Virus record (IMG/VR): IMGVR_UViG_3300031933_000087
Span: 1 to 38,389 of that record
Reading direction: 5' to 3' (one strand)
DNA from: a virus
Length of the DNA stretch: 38,389 nt
In this document: in pieces, positions 38,001-38,389 of the stretch
Position numbering within the stretch: position 1 is the stretch's first letter
Layout of the letters: every line of letters starts with the position of its first letter
Program-made: the position numbers and the translations under genes
Notes under the pieces: model-generated
Database searches by the model: none
The model's input: only the letters and a program-made list of their open reading frames with translations
What the model was told of the DNA's origin: nothing

Positions 38001-38023
38001 TTATCTAATTTGTTAAGACTCAT
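31997..38023 (-). CDS. Giant virion adhesin/tail fibre, 2008 aa
   Basis: The N-terminal 100 residues (GRILYVSPSDLDS, QPFKTLQRALLESARFSY, TTILLMPGAHTV) are the start of a right-handed beta-helix often seen in cyanophage structural proteins. A long threonine- and serine-rich beta body follows. A fibre segment with VTDDTQSTNIANGALVVSGG (about residue 1555) leads to a collar domain (SVPPGSVVLFYQADAPTGW, about 1815). The end has HxH metal motifs (HQHSL, HTHG, HNHLW, HDHSF). Likely the host-binding fibre. Confidence 0.75.
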   Translation of the reverse strand: MSLNKLDNFIKNTEGRILYVSPSDLDSTDSISNQGNSLAQPFKTLQRALLESARFSYQKGNSNDDVEKTTILLMPGAHTVDNRPGFVVHNVGEVATAVSPSGATSQASSTLSLTLNSVFDLTQEDNILYKFNSINGGVVVPRGTSIVGLDLRKTKIRPKYVPNPTDSSVPNSAIFRITGACYFWQFCIFDGNLEGTVYTDPRDFSVNNQSTPTFSHHKLTCFEYADGVNEVGSYGLTDLDMYYAKLSNAFNLASGRDIDQKYPQNPGGFEKQRPEWEIVGAFATDPIQISTIEAGSGGTPNSQVTVKTAVPHELTAGTPIRISGVSPANYNISTKVQSISETDTTVFTYLLPNFPLNLTTPGNASSAFVTIETDTVTGASPYIFNISLRSVYGMNGMLADGSKASGFRSMVVAQFTGVSLQKDDRAFVRYNPTNRNYSDSIAITREAGASLSGNSSSTNIAYHLEPLSIYRSGWETSHIKATNDAFIQVVSVFAIGFNKHFDAETGADLSITNSNSNFGQISLNSSGFKKEAFTKDNKAFITSIITPRTIVGEEDNIDWLQFDVAKIDAPGSNNTRLYLFGFTSQDDVPPILTQGYRIGAKLNDKLYFAANGTEYSANILMSDGVSSSVKEYVVDPAGPSSNEFTLGTHTILTGEKVIILSDVGDLPENIVENTVYYAIRFSSSTIKLASSKSAADTGTEIAVYGGTSLRILSRVSDKIAGDEGHPVQWDVTQSQWYITTNAGSDIYTRINELGVAGLTDRTEPSYVKRTADSRSLDEKLYKIRVVIPKELVGAKNPEDGFVIQQTSSTGYRNNNDPTSSSITKSDYEYNKNLSLIAKCTRTANTVTIISELPHNLQVGDVIIVKNITDSTYTSAKDNRGSNGTFVVASVADDMTFTYTTPDSYGSNLVFTNNTTSRTITSPRFERNNLQSNIYNYRNELITPYIEGIQDGVYHIYALIADKAVPTEFTNIKYSQNVVDLYPQLDRDNIHDNPPSAKSFAKRAPLGEVVTNDLKKSITRESINTVLTSFGVGLDISSVTNSTTTSPTITFARRHGLAGIVTYISKVDGDLYTNGTYQNVKLLNDSASGTWKGATARVVVDGSAIVSADIVSSGSGYTNDESLFFESAALSSTGTQLGNGDSAARYTISTFGITAAISNVVQFTGDGTTSDTYHRITAVSGDRTISIARTTGDPVVTNSQYAFVLGPSVLIGGDSYSSVGIRTFNCSAPHGLVAGNKFRVIDSSNNNRGDYVVSDKIDIDSFTALTPDIGSVNGGYILKHGLSANGASSDSDAENLGTRSITFFDKETLVAASGITTTTTTIVVSNTYVAITKRFPLGSYIQIDEEIMRVANSTLTTPSVGNVGITVIRGALATKQVAHDSGSLVRKIKPIPIEFRRPSIVRASGHTFEYLGYGPGNYSTGLPQVQVITLTEREEFLVQSQERSGGVVVYTGMNNNGDSFIGNRKTSSSTGEEITFDNPIPTVTGEDPSRLSVIFDEVTVKERLVVEGGNSGAVLSQFDGPVTFNKGVKFNDNVNVKSQLKVTDDTQSTNIANGALVVSGGVGIVKNLNVGGTLKSTGATTLSSTLDVTGNLNINTNKFNVTATTGNTTIDGSLIVNSASGVTAAKFVKNGAPVINFLKADGSDVELTGAEIIGALGYTPANTASVSGTFPLGNSLICDQLSFNGTLTDFTLRINGNTFIPAGGSANLIVSLGGVIQRPGSDFIIVESPPGTNTSTIRFTTAPASGTIHFIVALGGQGSLISNVDWNTKGQILVAIGDNAATQVNVGSNDTVLTADSTTSSGVAWKALPPSVPPGSVVLFYQADAPTGWTKVTTQNNKALRVVSGTGGGTGGTTNFTSVFASRTPSGSLSGGSISISVSGTTGSRALTVAQLPPHQHSLSQHTHGVNDPGHNHLWGVDDNTGATGNGNADANPGSNYRSTTSSQTGITIQGASGSNDRTGAGVDYGLAGQGHDHSFSGSGSGSLSGASFSGSAMDFAVQYIDIILCSKN

Positions 38024-38051
38024 TTTATTATCTATGGACCTTATTATCTTT

Positions 38052-38059
38052 TATTTATG
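38052..38059 (-). promoter_or_regulatory. Late-type promoter (CATAAATA)
   Basis: Includes the TAA stop of the upstream gene (TCA TAA ATA) and lies about 29 nt before the giant fibre ATG. Confidence 0.55.
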
Positions 38060-38363
38060 AAGATAAATCCTGCTGTAGAAACTCATAATCCTCATCAGGA
38101 AGGTCTTGGGGATTTTCTAAATCCATCTCAAAGAGTAGTGGATGTGCTTCTTCGTCGATTAAGTAGAATGATTTTTGATAGAATATTTCTGGTGATAATG
38201 TAAGTTGCTCTTCTGCCATCTTGATTATTTCTGGGTCATCCTGTATGATTGCTGGCAACTCATCGAAGGTAAATGGAATACTATTGATATGATAAGTCTT
38301 GATAATAAATCTTTCATTATCAGTTCTATACCAATTATAAGAATATGTAATCTTATAAGACAT
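38055..38363 (-). CDS. Hypothetical protein upstream of the giant fibre, 102 aa
   Basis: Starts MSYKITYSYNWYRTDNERFI with beta-like alternation, then an acidic helical C-terminus (NPQDLPDEDYEFLQQDLSS). Its place among virion genes suggests a structural or assembly role. The 26 bases to its right hold nothing I can call. Confidence 0.6.
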   Translation of the reverse strand: MSYKITYSYNWYRTDNERFIIKTYHINSIPFTFDELPAIIQDDPEIIKMAEEQLTLSPEIFYQKSFYLIDEEAHPLLFEMDLENPQDLPDEDYEFLQQDLSS

Positions 38364-38389
38364 TTTGATATTGTCGATATCTTATATTT

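Noticed and set aside
143-38363. Plus-strand reading frames of 60-150 codons
   Set aside because: They lie opposite minus-strand genes, have low-complexity or poor coding character, lack ribosome-binding sites, and none fits a gap.
1-38389. tRNA genes, common in cyanophages
   Set aside because: I saw no cloverleaf with T-loop GTTCRA and CCA-like ends; a tRNAscan run would be needed to exclude weak cases.

Overview
The window looks like part of a T4-like cyanophage genome (a myovirus of Synechococcus or a relative). The evidence is AT-rich DNA, every convincing gene on the minus strand, dense overlapping small genes, T4-type late-promoter boxes (TATAAATA), a T4 Rnl1-type RNA ligase, a CP12-like Calvin-cycle protein, and long virion proteins with tail-collar domains. 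Family assignments come from motifs read by eye; no database was searched. Transcription runs from high to low coordinates.

Layout. 1-5000: one tightly coupled array of small hypothetical proteins, many joined by 4-nt ATGA or 8-nt ATGANTGA overlaps. 5070-9750: two related small proteins, a glycosyltransferase, a frameshifted gene, a SprT-like metallopeptidase and an exported glycine-zipper protein. 9851-11549: a restriction-endonuclease-like gene overlapping an adenine methyltransferase gene. 11631-12035: a CP12-like gene and a small conserved gene. 12135-17172: more small genes, one with an AbrB-like domain, one ending like a TacA/DUF1778 antitoxin, plus small membrane proteins. 17323-26411: nucleic-acid metabolism genes (metallophosphoesterase, separate 3'-phosphatase and 5'-kinase, HNH endonuclease, RNA ligase) interleaved with GIY-YIG-like genes. 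26528-27961: small conserved phage proteins. 28035-29285: an SF2 helicase. 29396-38363: virion adhesin or fibre genes, including one of 2008 residues.

Two regulatory systems stand out. First, 13 copies of a bipartite element, CAC-N8-AACTGGCACA, sit 29-30 nt (once 30-31) before a TATAAT-like box and head most operons. In four copies the -35-like hexamer TTTACG lies across the loop of a terminator-like hairpin. Second, all five GIY-YIG-like genes, and no others, are preceded by the same composite element. In minus-strand order it is a late-promoter box, hairpin H1, a stable hairpin H2 with a U-rich end, a second late-promoter box, and then a 10-15 nt sequence complementary to the H1 loop of the same copy, just before the start codon. 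The complementary sequences differ between most copies but pairing is kept. I infer that each endonuclease gene carries its own small RNA matching the 5' end of its mRNA. This is the best candidate here for an undescribed system.

No tRNA, CRISPR array, insertion sequence or plus-strand gene was found, and no gene-free stretch exceeds about 120 bases.
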